Below, piece after piece: positions 51,190 to 60,382 of a stretch of DNA of 64,000 bases (position 1 is its first letter; every line of letters starts with the position of its first letter). The notes under the pieces are model-generated. The model was not told the origin of the DNA and ran no database searches. It saw nothing but the letters and a program-made list of their open reading frames with translations. The stretch is from Cyclobacteriaceae bacterium. Its GTDB lineage: Bacteria; Bacteroidota; Bacteroidia; Cytophagales; Cyclobacteriaceae. A program made the translations under genes and the position numbers. The DNA is taken from assembly GCA_016786585.1 (NCBI GenBank), contig JAEUUI010000006.1, forward strand, positions 62,001 through 126,000. Direction: 5' to 3'.

Positions 51190-52986
51190 TTAGAAAGGAT
51201 ATTTGCCTTTTTCGATCATGTAGTCGGCAACTTTTCTTCTTGCGTTCTTCAAATTGTAGGTTTCAATTTTCGTAAAGCGCTTCAATCCCAACAACATCAA
51301 CCGGAGCTCATCTCCTTCTGCGAACGAAGTTACAGCCGATTTACCTGCCGATGCTGCTTTCTCAATTGCCTCATGCAGGTAGATGATGGCCATCTCCTTT
51401 TCGATTTCACAAGCCTTCTCTCCGCGTTGCTGAATAAGCTTCTCCACACGCAATAACACAGACTCAGCGACATAACCCTCGATCAGCATATCGGCCAGGT
51501 TCATGAGAATCTCCTGTTCGTCCGACAGCTTCATCATGAATTTTTGAACCGCTGCTCCGGCCGCCATCAATCCTGCTTTCTTCAGATTTGCGAGCGCTTT
51601 CTTTTCTTTCACAAACAAGCCTTCTTCTTCACCTGCACCGAAATCCGGAATGCCCATGAGTTCCTTTTGAACAGCCATGGCAGGACCCATCAAATCGAGC
51701 GTGCCCTTCATCGCACGTTTCAATAGCATGTCGATCGTTAGCAGGCGGTTGATTTCGTTTGTTCCTTCAAAGATCCTGTTAATCCGCGCATCGCGGTACG
51801 CGCGATCCATCGGGCCTTCAGCGGAGAAGCCCATCCCGCCATACACCTGAACCCCTTCATCAGTTACATAATCGAGAACCTCTGATCCGTGAACTTTCAG
51901 AATAGCACATTCAATTGCGAATTCCTCAAGTGCCTTTAGTCGCGCTTTTCCGGATTCCATTCCACCGGCAATGAACGCATTGTAAGCGTCATCGATGTTC
52001 TGGCTTGCGCGATAGTGTGCTGACTCGGATGCATATATTTTTACTGCGCTTTCCGCGAGTTTGTATTTGATTGCTCCGAAGTTGGCAATTGACGTCCCGA
52101 ATTGCTTGCGCTCCTTTGCGTAGTTGATGGCTTTGCTCAGCGTTGCTTTCGATCCACCGATCGCGGCTACGCCAAGTTTAATCCGGCCAATGTTCAGAAT
52201 GTTCACCGCGATCTTGAAACCGTTCTCGCGTTCGCTCAACATGTTTTCTACCGGGACCGGGCAATCGTTGAAGAAAATCTGGCGGGTTGACGAACCCTTG
52301 ATGCCCATCTTCTTTTCTTCTTCGTTCATCGTGATTCCGCCGAACGATCTTTCAACAATAAATCCCGTAAGGTTTTTGTCGTTGTCGATCTTCGCGAATA
52401 CCACATAGATATCTGCGAAGCCACCGTTCGTGATCCACATTTTCTGCCCCGTGATCAGATAATGTTTTCCGTCTTTACTAAGGACTGCTTTTGTTTTTCC
52501 GGAGTTCGCATCCGAACCAGAATCAGGTTCGGTTAAACAGTAAGCAGCTTTCCATTCGCCCGAAGCAAGTTTTGGAATATACTTCTGCTTTTGCGCATCA
52601 TTTCCATAGTACAAAATTGGAAGCGTACCGATACCGGTGTGTGCCGATACCGCAACAGCAACGGAGTGACCTGCTCCCAGAACTTCCGCCACAAGCATAG
52701 ATGTGTTGAAGTCCATTCCGAATCCGCCCAGTTCCTGCGGAACAGAAGTTCCAAGCAAACCAAGTTCACCGGCTTTATCCAGAATCTCCGGCATCAGCCT
52801 GGGGTTTTTCATTGAATCAATTTCATCAAGCTTTGGCCATACTTCTTTCGCCAGGAAGTCTTCGCACTGCTGGCGAATCATTTTCTGTTCTTCATTGAAA
52901 TCTTCTGGGGTAAAAATTTCAGAAGCATGCGTATCGCGAATTAAAAATTCGCCTCCTTTTATCGCTGTGGTTTCTGTTGTTGTCAT
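51190..52986 (-). CDS. Acyl-CoA dehydrogenase
   Basis: A 598-residue FAD enzyme, longer than the usual 380 by a C-terminal extension of about 180 residues, as in the VLCAD-like branch. Visible are AAYCLTEPDSGSDAN and MWITNGGFADIYVVF (FAD contacts), YAKERKQFGTSI, and the catalytic Glu region NRIFEGTNEINRLL. It removes hydrogen from acyl-CoA to give enoyl-CoA, the first step of beta-oxidation. Last gene of the MarR-HAD-thiolase run. Confidence 0.92.
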   Translation of the reverse strand: MTTTETTAIKGGEFLIRDTHASEIFTPEDFNEEQKMIRQQCEDFLAKEVWPKLDEIDSMKNPRLMPEILDKAGELGLLGTSVPQELGGFGMDFNTSMLVAEVLGAGHSVAVAVSAHTGIGTLPILYYGNDAQKQKYIPKLASGEWKAAYCLTEPDSGSDANSGKTKAVLSKDGKHYLITGQKMWITNGGFADIYVVFAKIDNDKNLTGFIVERSFGGITMNEEEKKMGIKGSSTRQIFFNDCPVPVENMLSERENGFKIAVNILNIGRIKLGVAAIGGSKATLSKAINYAKERKQFGTSIANFGAIKYKLAESAVKIYASESAHYRASQNIDDAYNAFIAGGMESGKARLKALEEFAIECAILKVHGSEVLDYVTDEGVQVYGGMGFSAEGPMDRAYRDARINRIFEGTNEINRLLTIDMLLKRAMKGTLDLMGPAMAVQKELMGIPDFGAGEEEGLFVKEKKALANLKKAGLMAAGAAVQKFMMKLSDEQEILMNLADMLIEGYVAESVLLRVEKLIQQRGEKACEIEKEMAIIYLHEAIEKAASAGKSAVTSFAEGDELRLMLLGLKRFTKIETYNLKNARRKVADYMIEKGKYPF

Positions 52987-53052
52987 AAGACTTGAAATTT
53001 GAGTATTGAGAGTACTTGTTTGATACCTTTATTTTATAACACAGATGCTGAA

Positions 53053-54225
53053 TCAAAGCATCTCATAAATCCCGGCAACGCCCTGACCTCCGCCAACGCA
53101 TGCCGTAACCATTCCATACTTTTTGTTCTGACGTTTCAGTTCATTAAACAATTGCACCGACAACCGCGCACCGGATGATCCAAGCGGATGGCCCACTGCA
53201 ATTGCTCCACCATTAACATTGAGCTTGGAACGATCAATGTTCAGTTCTTTCACCACCGCCAGCGACTGTGCCGCGAAGGCCTCATTTAGTTCGATCAGGT
53301 CGATATCCTGCAATTTCATGTTGGCCAGTTTCAGTGCTTTTGGAATTGCTGCCACCGGACCGATGCCCATAATCCTTGGGTCAACACCCGCTGCCGCGTA
53401 GCTCACCATTCGGGCAATAGGCTTGAGGTTAAGCTGCTTGAGAATTTTCTCTGACACCACCATTACAAATGCTGCACCATCGGACGTTTGCGAAGAGTTC
53501 CCCGCTGTAACCGTTCCACCTGCAGCAAACACCGGCTTGAGTTTCGATAAGCCTTCCACAGTTGTATCCGCACGAATGCCCTCGTCCTTCTCTACCACCC
53601 ATTCGCGGGTTTTCTTTTTCATGTTCTCGTCAACGTAAACCTCCTTCACAGTAATCGGAACAACCTCGCCCTTAAACTTATTTTCTTTCCAGGCTGCGGC
53701 AGCTTTCATGTGTGATTCATATGAAAACTGATCCTGCTCTTCACGGGATATTTTGTATTGCTTGGAAACCTCTTCGGCCGTAAGTCCCATGCTGGTATAA
53801 TATGTTGGATGATTTTTCGCGATCTCGTAATTCAACGCGGTGCGAAACCCCATTACCGGAACGAGCGACATTGACTCAGTTCCGCCCGCGATAATGATAT
53901 CCGCCTGGCCAGCATGAATTCGCGCAGAAGCAATGGCTATCGCCTCAACACCCGATCCGCAGTAGCGGTTGATCACCATGCCAGGTGCATCCAGGCCAAG
54001 TGCCAGCAATGAGATCATACGGCCCATTTGCATTCCTTGTTCTGCTTCCGGCACAGCATTCCCAACGATCAGGTCATCAATCATACTGTTTTCAATTCCG
54101 GGTACCGACTTCACAAGGTATTTGATAACATCCGATGCAAGATCATCCGGACGTGTAAAACGAAATCCGCCTTTCTTTGCTTTGCCTACTGCTGTTCTGA
54201 ATCCAGCTACGATGTATGCGTTCAT
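53053..54225 (-). CDS. Acetyl-CoA C-acyltransferase (thiolase)
   Basis: A 390-residue thiolase. The nucleophile is C89 (NRYCGSGVEAIA), with H346 in NGGAIAVGHPLGSSGAR and C376 in VTACVGGGQGVAG. It carries out the last, CoA-dependent cleavage of beta-oxidation. It lies between the dehydrogenase/hydratase gene and the acyl-CoA dehydrogenase gene. Confidence 0.95.
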   Translation of the reverse strand: MNAYIVAGFRTAVGKAKKGGFRFTRPDDLASDVIKYLVKSVPGIENSMIDDLIVGNAVPEAEQGMQMGRMISLLALGLDAPGMVINRYCGSGVEAIAIASARIHAGQADIIIAGGTESMSLVPVMGFRTALNYEIAKNHPTYYTSMGLTAEEVSKQYKISREEQDQFSYESHMKAAAAWKENKFKGEVVPITVKEVYVDENMKKKTREWVVEKDEGIRADTTVEGLSKLKPVFAAGGTVTAGNSSQTSDGAAFVMVVSEKILKQLNLKPIARMVSYAAAGVDPRIMGIGPVAAIPKALKLANMKLQDIDLIELNEAFAAQSLAVVKELNIDRSKLNVNGGAIAVGHPLGSSGARLSVQLFNELKRQNKKYGMVTACVGGGQGVAGIYEML

Positions 54226-54239
54226 GTTTTTATCTTTTT

Positions 54240-54331
54240 TAGATGTAAGACATAAGTATTAAGTAGTAAGATCACGCACATCAGTAGTAGTCAAAATCAT
54301 CTTACTACTAACGTCTTGTGTCTTACGTCTA
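54240..54331. repeat. Long imperfect inverted repeat between the beta-oxidation genes
   Basis: Arms of 33 bases (54240-54272, starting TAGATGTAAGACATAAG; 54299-54331, ending TGTCTTACGTCTA) pair with several G-U pairs and five to seven mismatches around a 26-base loop. The far arm covers the TAG stop of the upstream HAD/hydratase gene and the near arm ends 14 bases before the thiolase start. Confidence 0.7.
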
Positions 54332-56728
54332 GTTTCTCAGAGGTTTACCCCCCGTGAGAATAGACTGTATCCGCTCAAGTGTTTTACGCTCTCCTGTCAG
54401 TGAAAGGAATGCTTCACGTTCCAGGTCAAGCAGATACTGTTCGGTTACTTCCTGTGGGGATGTTAAATCTCCTCCGCACATTACGTTCGCAATCCACTTG
54501 GCGATTTTCGCATCGTGTTCGGAGATGTACTTGCCCATCTGCATCCCTTGTAAGCCCGCCATAAACAATGCCTGGCCTGTGCGACCCTGAACTTTGATAT
54601 TCCTTGCCTGTTGCGGCATGGTGTAACCGGCTTCTACCAGATCAAGCACAGCCTGCTTGGCATCGGCAATCTGACGGTCCTTATTCATGCTAACACGATC
54701 CACCTTTTTAAGAATGCCAAGTTCGCGTGCCTCTTCTGCGGATGTTGCAACTTTTGCCGTGGCGATCGTCATAAATGCATTCTGAAGTGCGTTCAATTCA
54801 ACGTCACCTTCTTGTAATGAATCACTCACGCGCTTGGTGAATTCTTTCGTACCACCACCACCGGGAATCAGGCCCACGCCAACTTCAACCAAGCCGATAT
54901 AGGTTTCTGCTGCTGCCTGTGCGATGTCGGCATGCATTGTCATCTCACAACCACCACCCAGTGTTCTTCCCTGCGGAGCAACTACTACCGGAATGGATGA
55001 GTATCGCAAGCGCATCACCGAGTTCTGGAATGCGCGGATCATGAAATCGATCTCATCGTAATCCTGTTCGATCGCATACATGAACACAAGTCCGAGGTTT
55101 GCACCGAGTGAGAAGTCCGGGCCCTGGTGCCCTACCACTAACCCTTTGTAATCCTTTTCTGCAAGGTCGATCGCTTTATTCAAGCCCTCGATCACGCTGC
55201 TGCCGAGTGTATAACTCTTCGAGTGCCATGAGAAGTTAAGTACCCCGTCACCGATGTCGGTAACTTTTGATTCGGCATTCTTCCAGATAACACTGTCTTT
55301 CTTGCTTTCAAGAATGATAAATTCCTCGCGACCCGGAATCGGCTTATACGTTTTCGATGGGATGTCGTAGTACTTCTTAACACCGTTCTCAACTTTGTAG
55401 AACGATTTGTTTCCGGCATCAAGCATTTCGTAAACCCATTCGTTAGGTTTATAGCCTGCAGTCTCCATTAGCGGAATGCTTTTTTCAACTCCGATGGCAT
55501 CCCACGTTTCAAACGGACCAAGATCCCAGCCAAAGCCTCCGCTCACGGCATCGTCAATACGGAACAATTCATCACTAATTTCAGGAATGCGATAGCTCAC
55601 GTACTTGAATAAATCATAGAACATGTCGCGGTAGAAATCCCCTGCTTTATCTTTTCCTGCAAGCAGTGCTTTAAAACGATCTTTCAGATTGTCGATCGTC
55701 TTAGTCGTTTCCAGTGTTGCAAACTTGGCCTTCGCCTTTTCCTTGTACTCAAGTGTTTTCAGATCGAGTGTCAAAATCTCGGTCTGCCCTTTAGCGTTTT
55801 TGGTTTTTTTGTAGAAGCCTTGGCCTGTTTTATCACCAAGCCATTTATTCTGCTCAAGTTTGGCGACTACCTCCGGCAGTTTAAACATTTCACGGCCTTC
55901 ATCGTTCGGCAAACCTGCATATAGGTTGTTCGCAACTTTCACCAAGGTATCAAGACCAACAACATCAGATGTTCTGAATGTAGCTGACTTCGGCCGGCCG
56001 ATAACCGGTCCGGTTAATTTATCCACCTCATCTACGTTCAGGTCGAACTTGCGCATGGAGTCAATAACTTTCAGCAATCCGTAAACTCCAACACGGTTGC
56101 CAATAAATGCCGGTGTGTCTTTACACAACACGGTGGTCTTACCCAGAAACAAATCACCGTAATGCATTAGGAATCTAGTGACCTCCGGATCAGTCTTTCC
56201 CGTTGGAATTATCTCAAGTAGTTTTAAATACCGTGGGGGATTAAAGAAGTGTGTACCGGCAAAATGCTTTTGAAAATCTTCGCTGCGGTCTTCAGCCATC
56301 AGGTGAATCGGGATACCGGACGTGTTGGATGTGATCAGCGTTCCTGGTGTTCGGTATTTTTCAACTTCCTCGTAAACTTTTTTCTTGATGTCGAGATTTT
56401 CAACTACCACTTCAATGGTCCAGTCGTAGTTTTTGATTTTCGGCATATCGTCTGTAAAGTTTCCGAGCGTTATGCGCGAAGCAAATTTTTTACTGAACAG
56501 TGCTGCCGGGCTTGATTTAAGAGTAGATTCAAACGCTGCCGTAACAATGCGGTTCTTTACAGCAGGATGATCGAGCGTTAGGTTCTTTTTCTTCTCGTCT
56601 TCCGTTAATTCTTTCGGAGCGATGTCAAGCAACAATACTTGTACACCAATGTTGGCGAAGTGACACGCAATACGAGAGCCCATGATACCCGAACCCAGGA
56701 CTGCAACTTTGCGGATTGATCTATTCAT
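54329..56728 (-). CDS. 3-hydroxyacyl-CoA dehydrogenase/enoyl-CoA hydratase (FadN-like)
   Basis: A 799-residue two-domain beta-oxidation enzyme. N-terminal NAD domain: KVAVLGSGIMGSRIACHFANIG and SNTSGIP, HFFNPPRYLKLLEIIP, DTPAFIGNRVGVYG. C-terminal hydratase/isomerase fold (about 500-700) with SLGANLGLVFMYAIE and RTLGGGCEMTMHADI; one catalytic Glu is in GGCEM. Domain order is the FadN/FadJ-type reversed order of FadB. It hydrates enoyl-CoA and oxidises the hydroxyacyl-CoA. Its stop codon lies in the inverted repeat. Confidence 0.92.
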   Translation of the reverse strand: MNRSIRKVAVLGSGIMGSRIACHFANIGVQVLLLDIAPKELTEDEKKKNLTLDHPAVKNRIVTAAFESTLKSSPAALFSKKFASRITLGNFTDDMPKIKNYDWTIEVVVENLDIKKKVYEEVEKYRTPGTLITSNTSGIPIHLMAEDRSEDFQKHFAGTHFFNPPRYLKLLEIIPTGKTDPEVTRFLMHYGDLFLGKTTVLCKDTPAFIGNRVGVYGLLKVIDSMRKFDLNVDEVDKLTGPVIGRPKSATFRTSDVVGLDTLVKVANNLYAGLPNDEGREMFKLPEVVAKLEQNKWLGDKTGQGFYKKTKNAKGQTEILTLDLKTLEYKEKAKAKFATLETTKTIDNLKDRFKALLAGKDKAGDFYRDMFYDLFKYVSYRIPEISDELFRIDDAVSGGFGWDLGPFETWDAIGVEKSIPLMETAGYKPNEWVYEMLDAGNKSFYKVENGVKKYYDIPSKTYKPIPGREEFIILESKKDSVIWKNAESKVTDIGDGVLNFSWHSKSYTLGSSVIEGLNKAIDLAEKDYKGLVVGHQGPDFSLGANLGLVFMYAIEQDYDEIDFMIRAFQNSVMRLRYSSIPVVVAPQGRTLGGGCEMTMHADIAQAAAETYIGLVEVGVGLIPGGGGTKEFTKRVSDSLQEGDVELNALQNAFMTIATAKVATSAEEARELGILKKVDRVSMNKDRQIADAKQAVLDLVEAGYTMPQQARNIKVQGRTGQALFMAGLQGMQMGKYISEHDAKIAKWIANVMCGGDLTSPQEVTEQYLLDLEREAFLSLTGERKTLERIQSILTGGKPLRN

Positions 56729-56747
56729 GAATAGGTAATTAGGTTAG

Positions 56748-57200
56748 TCAGTGTTTTTGATAAATATTGTTCTTGTCGATGATCTGATTAATATTCTGTA
56801 CGACTTCAAAAAAAACATTCAGCTTCTCTTCCGGCAACTGTTCGCGAACAGCTTCATTAAATCTTAATACAGTTGCCTTTGAGTGTTCGCGTTGTTTCTT
56901 CCCCTCTTCCGTTAATTTGATTCGTACCGAGCGCTTATCGGTTTTATCGCTTTCGCGAAAGATTAATTTCTTTTCTTCCATCGAGCGTAGTAGCCTCGTA
57001 AGACTCCTCGCTTCAAGTCCCATCAGTGGGGCGATCTTCGTTGCCGGTGTGCCTTCGTCAGCATCAATATTGAGCAGCGCGAAGCCTATCGACATGGTAC
57101 CGCCATATTTCAAAGCCTGCTGGTTGTACATCCGCGCGATCGCATGCCAGGCTGTTTTGATATGATAATCTATGGTTTCTTCCTTTCGCATTCCACGCAA
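56748..57200 (-). CDS. MarR family transcriptional regulator
   Basis: A 150-residue winged-helix repressor (APLMGLEARSLTRLLRSMEEKKLIFRESDK). It starts the beta-oxidation run, 20 bases upstream of the HAD gene, and probably senses acyl-CoA or fatty acids. It is divergent from padR at 57317, so the short gap between them may hold operators for both. Confidence 0.88.
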   Translation of the reverse strand: MRGMRKEETIDYHIKTAWHAIARMYNQQALKYGGTMSIGFALLNIDADEGTPATKIAPLMGLEARSLTRLLRSMEEKKLIFRESDKTDKRSVRIKLTEEGKKQREHSKATVLRFNEAVREQLPEEKLNVFFEVVQNINQIIDKNNIYQKH

Positions 57201-57290
57201 TCGTTACCGAAGGTATAAAATATTTAGTATGCATGCCGAGCATCTTAAATTATTTTCTTTTTTCAGGCAACCCGGAAGGTAAGCTTAGCG

Positions 57291-57304
57291 TCTTATGCAT
57301 AAGA
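57291..57304. promoter_or_regulatory. Perfect 14-bp palindrome TCTTATGCATAAGA
   Basis: Perfect palindrome 12 bases before the padR ATG. The core TATGCAT recurs at 57228-57234 and at 57316-57322, the latter covering the start codon, so three sites span the marR-padR gap. Likely PadR or MarR operators. Confidence 0.5.
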
Positions 57305-57316
57305 GAATTAGGTATT

Positions 57317-57649
57317 ATGCATTCCACAGAACTGCTAAAAGGCACGCTGCAAACAATCATTCTTAAAACCCTGGCCGACCATGGCAAAATGTACGGCTAC
57401 GAAATCACCCAGCGGGTGAAGGAGCTTTCGGCTGGCACCATTGTGCTGACGGAAGGCGCCCTCTATCCAACACTTCATAAAATGGAAGCTGAGGGATTTC
57501 TGAAAACGGAGACAGAAGCAATTGGAAAACGAATCCGTAAATACTATTCACTTACTCCGGTGGGTAAGAACATTGTTGAAGACAAGGTGAGCGAATTCAT
57601 TGCTTTCATTAAAACGATGAGTACTGTATTAAATGTGTCGATGGCATAA
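57317..57649 (+). CDS. PadR family transcriptional regulator
   Basis: A 110-residue PadR protein. I use the ATG at 57317 (MHSTELLKGTLQTIILKTLA) rather than an upstream frame extension. The winged helix is complete (GALYPTLHKMEAEGFLKTET). Its stop and the next gene's start share TAATG. Confidence 0.9.
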   Translation: MHSTELLKGTLQTIILKTLADHGKMYGYEITQRVKELSAGTIVLTEGALYPTLHKMEAEGFLKTETEAIGKRIRKYYSLTPVGKNIVEDKVSEFIAFIKTMSTVLNVSMA

Positions 57650-60351
57650 TGCAACTCACGGCCGATCATATCGATTACATCATTAAAGATATCCACTATC
57701 GCGGTATCGTTGTCGATGGTTTGAAAGATGAACTGATCGATCATATCTGCAGTGCAGTTGAAACAGAAATGCAATCCGGCAAACGGTTTATCGATGCCTA
57801 TCATGAGGTGCTCAAATCGTTTGGTCATACCAGTGGCTTGCGCGAAGTACAAAAACAAACACTCCAGTTCGAAAATCAAAAAACGAAAATCATGTTAAAG
57901 AATTACCTGCTCATTGCGATTCGTTCGCTCAGCAAGCATCGTTTTTATTCGCTCATTAACATCGCTGGTCTTGCCACAGGCATTGCAGCATGTTTGATTA
58001 TCGTTCTCTTCATTCAGCATGAGCTCAGTTATGACAGGCATTACAACAATGCCGATCGCATTTATCGCCTCAATGGCGAAATCAAATTTGGCGGCAATCA
58101 CTACAAACTTGCAGTGGCATCCGCTCCGTTAGGGTCAACACTTGTACAGGGTTTTCCGGAAGTTGAAGCTGCAGTACGGTTCCGCGCGCGCGGATCATAC
58201 CTCGTAAAGCGCACCGAAACCTCCGACAACATAAAAGAGAACGATATCATCTGGACCGACAGCACGTTCTTCAACGTATTTTCAATACCGGTTGTTGCGG
58301 GAAATGCGTCAACTGCGTTGGCAGAACCAAACACAATCGCTATCAGCCGAAAGGCTGCAAAAAAGTATTTTCCAAATGAAGAACCTCTTGGGCAAACGCT
58401 CATTCTCGATAATCAACGGAGCGTAAAAGTTACAGCTGTGTTCGAAGACATGCCGAAAGCCTCGCACTTCCACTACGACTTTCTCATTGCCCTGGCGGGG
58501 CTTAACGAGGCACAGCAAACTAACTTCATGAGCAACAACTTCAACACGTACGTTTTGCTTCTCGCGGATGCTGATCCTAAAGAACTGGAAAAGAAGTTCG
58601 CACCTTATCTCGACAAATTTATGGGCCCGCAGGCCGCTGCTGTGCTGGGCGGTGATTTCACCATGGAGAAATTCAGGGCGGGTGGAAACATCTGGCAGTA
58701 CACGCTTATGCCGATTACGGATATTCATCTCCACTCCGATCTCACCGCTGAACTCGGCCCAAATGGAGATATCACATACATCTATCTGTTCTCCGCAATT
58801 GCGCTGTTTATCCTCGGTATTGCATGCATAAACTTCATGAACCTTTCTACGGCTAGGTCCGCAAATCGGGCAAAAGAAGTTGGTGTTAGAAAAGTGATGG
58901 GATCATTGCGCTCACATCTCGTTCGTCAGTTTTTGCTCGAATCCATTTTACTCAGCATGGCATCTTTTGTTTTTGCGGTTGCAGTAGCGTGGCTTGCACT
59001 TCCCGTTTTTAACTCGTTGTCGCAAAAAGAACTTGAACTGCCCCTGACAAATCCTGCTTTCTATTTGGTGCTCGGCTGCGCTTCGCTGTTCGTTGGTTTT
59101 CTTGCGGGGATCTATCCTTCGTTCTTCCTTTCTGCGTTCAAACCCGTTAATGTTTTGAAAGGCAATGTTGCGCTGGGCATGCGCAGCGGGTGGATCAGAA
59201 GCTCATTGGTGGTGTTTCAGTTTGTAATATCCATCTTCCTGGTGATCGCAACCATTACGGTTAACCGCCAGCTTAATTACATTCAGAACAAAAAAATCGG
59301 CTTTCAAAAAGATCAGGTGTTGGTCGTGAACGATGCATACGCATTGGGTAACAACGTTCAATCGTTCAAGACCGAAGTTCTTAAAAACAATTTTATTAAA
59401 AGCGGCAGCATCTCCGGATTCATCCCGGTAACGGGAGGCTGGAGAAATGATAACACGTTTTGGCCGGAAGGCTCTGAGCCAAACGAACAAACCATGGTGG
59501 GTCTTCAGAACTGGAGTGTTGATTATGATTATGTGAAGACGATGGGTATGAAAATTACGGAAGGCCGTGATTTTTCGGTTGACTTTCCATCCGATTCGTC
59601 GGCTGTTATTTTGAATCATGCCGCGCTGAAATTCTTTAACATGGAAAAAAATCCAATCGGGAAAAAGATCAGTACATTCAACGGAAACAATCCGGATGGT
59701 TCACCTGACCGGAGTTCGCTTCGCTCGTGGACAGTAATCGGGGTTCTCGAGGATTTTCACTTCGAATCCTTAAAGCAGAATATTTCTCCGTTAGGGTTAT
59801 TCCTCGACAACAGCACCGGCACCGTTATTTTCAGGTTCGAAGCAGCAAACTCCCAGGACGTGATCGCTGCTGTCGAAAAAACCTGGAAAAATCTTGCGCC
59901 CGGCCAGCCATTCCAATATTCCTTTTTGGATCAGGATTTTGCCCGAATGTATTCTTCCGAACAACGGCTGGGAAAAACCTTTGCAGTATTTGCGAGCCTG
60001 GCGATCATTATCGCATGTCTTGGACTGTTTGCCCTTACATCTTTTACAGCCGAGCAACGCACAAAAGAAATCGGCATTCGCAAAGTACTCGGTGCTTCCG
60101 TGAGCAGCATTGTGGTTCTTCTCTCAAAAGAATTCGGCAAGCTGATTTTAATTGCTTTTGTTTTGGCCGCACCGATTGCTTGGTACGCAGTAAACTGGTG
60201 GTTGAAAGGTTATACGTACAAGGTTGAAATCGGAATTATCGTTTACGCATTAGCCGGTGTTTTTGCTTTTGCGATTGCATGGATAACAATGAGCTATCAA
60301 TCTATTCGGGCCGCCAGAAATAATCCGGTAACATCGTTGAGAAGCGAATAA
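57649..60351 (+). CDS. FtsX/MacB-type ABC transporter permease with N-terminal prefix domain
   Basis: A 900-residue permease with the same plan as the one at 48488 but with a different prefix (ADHIDYIIKDIHYRGIVVDG, about 1-85). FtsX helices include LINIAGLATGIAACLIIVLF near 105, the first triplet near 375-490 (ANRAKEVGVRKVMGS) and the last triplet near 780-890 (KEIGIRKVLGASVSSIVVLL). As with the first module, the ATPase is not encoded nearby. Confidence 0.9.
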   Translation: MQLTADHIDYIIKDIHYRGIVVDGLKDELIDHICSAVETEMQSGKRFIDAYHEVLKSFGHTSGLREVQKQTLQFENQKTKIMLKNYLLIAIRSLSKHRFYSLINIAGLATGIAACLIIVLFIQHELSYDRHYNNADRIYRLNGEIKFGGNHYKLAVASAPLGSTLVQGFPEVEAAVRFRARGSYLVKRTETSDNIKENDIIWTDSTFFNVFSIPVVAGNASTALAEPNTIAISRKAAKKYFPNEEPLGQTLILDNQRSVKVTAVFEDMPKASHFHYDFLIALAGLNEAQQTNFMSNNFNTYVLLLADADPKELEKKFAPYLDKFMGPQAAAVLGGDFTMEKFRAGGNIWQYTLMPITDIHLHSDLTAELGPNGDITYIYLFSAIALFILGIACINFMNLSTARSANRAKEVGVRKVMGSLRSHLVRQFLLESILLSMASFVFAVAVAWLALPVFNSLSQKELELPLTNPAFYLVLGCASLFVGFLAGIYPSFFLSAFKPVNVLKGNVALGMRSGWIRSSLVVFQFVISIFLVIATITVNRQLNYIQNKKIGFQKDQVLVVNDAYALGNNVQSFKTEVLKNNFIKSGSISGFIPVTGGWRNDNTFWPEGSEPNEQTMVGLQNWSVDYDYVKTMGMKITEGRDFSVDFPSDSSAVILNHAALKFFNMEKNPIGKKISTFNGNNPDGSPDRSSLRSWTVIGVLEDFHFESLKQNISPLGLFLDNSTGTVIFRFEAANSQDVIAAVEKTWKNLAPGQPFQYSFLDQDFARMYSSEQRLGKTFAVFASLAIIIACLGLFALTSFTAEQRTKEIGIRKVLGASVSSIVVLLSKEFGKLILIAFVLAAPIAWYAVNWWLKGYTYKVEIGIIVYALAGVFAFAIAWITMSYQSIRAARNNPVTSLRSE

Positions 60352-60357
60352 AAAAAG

Positions 60358-60381
60358 AAGCCGCTGTTCGCGGCTTTTTTT
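60358..60381 (+). terminator. Intrinsic terminator
   Basis: Stem AAGCCGC / GCGGCTT (60358-60364, 60370-60376) with loop TGTTC and a T-run, directly after the permease stop. Confidence 0.85.
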
Positions 60382-60382
60382 A

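Noticed and set aside
54226-54328. CRISPR-like repeat in the beta-oxidation operon
   Set aside because: The arms are inverted, not direct repeats, and occur once; there is no spacer series or cas gene.
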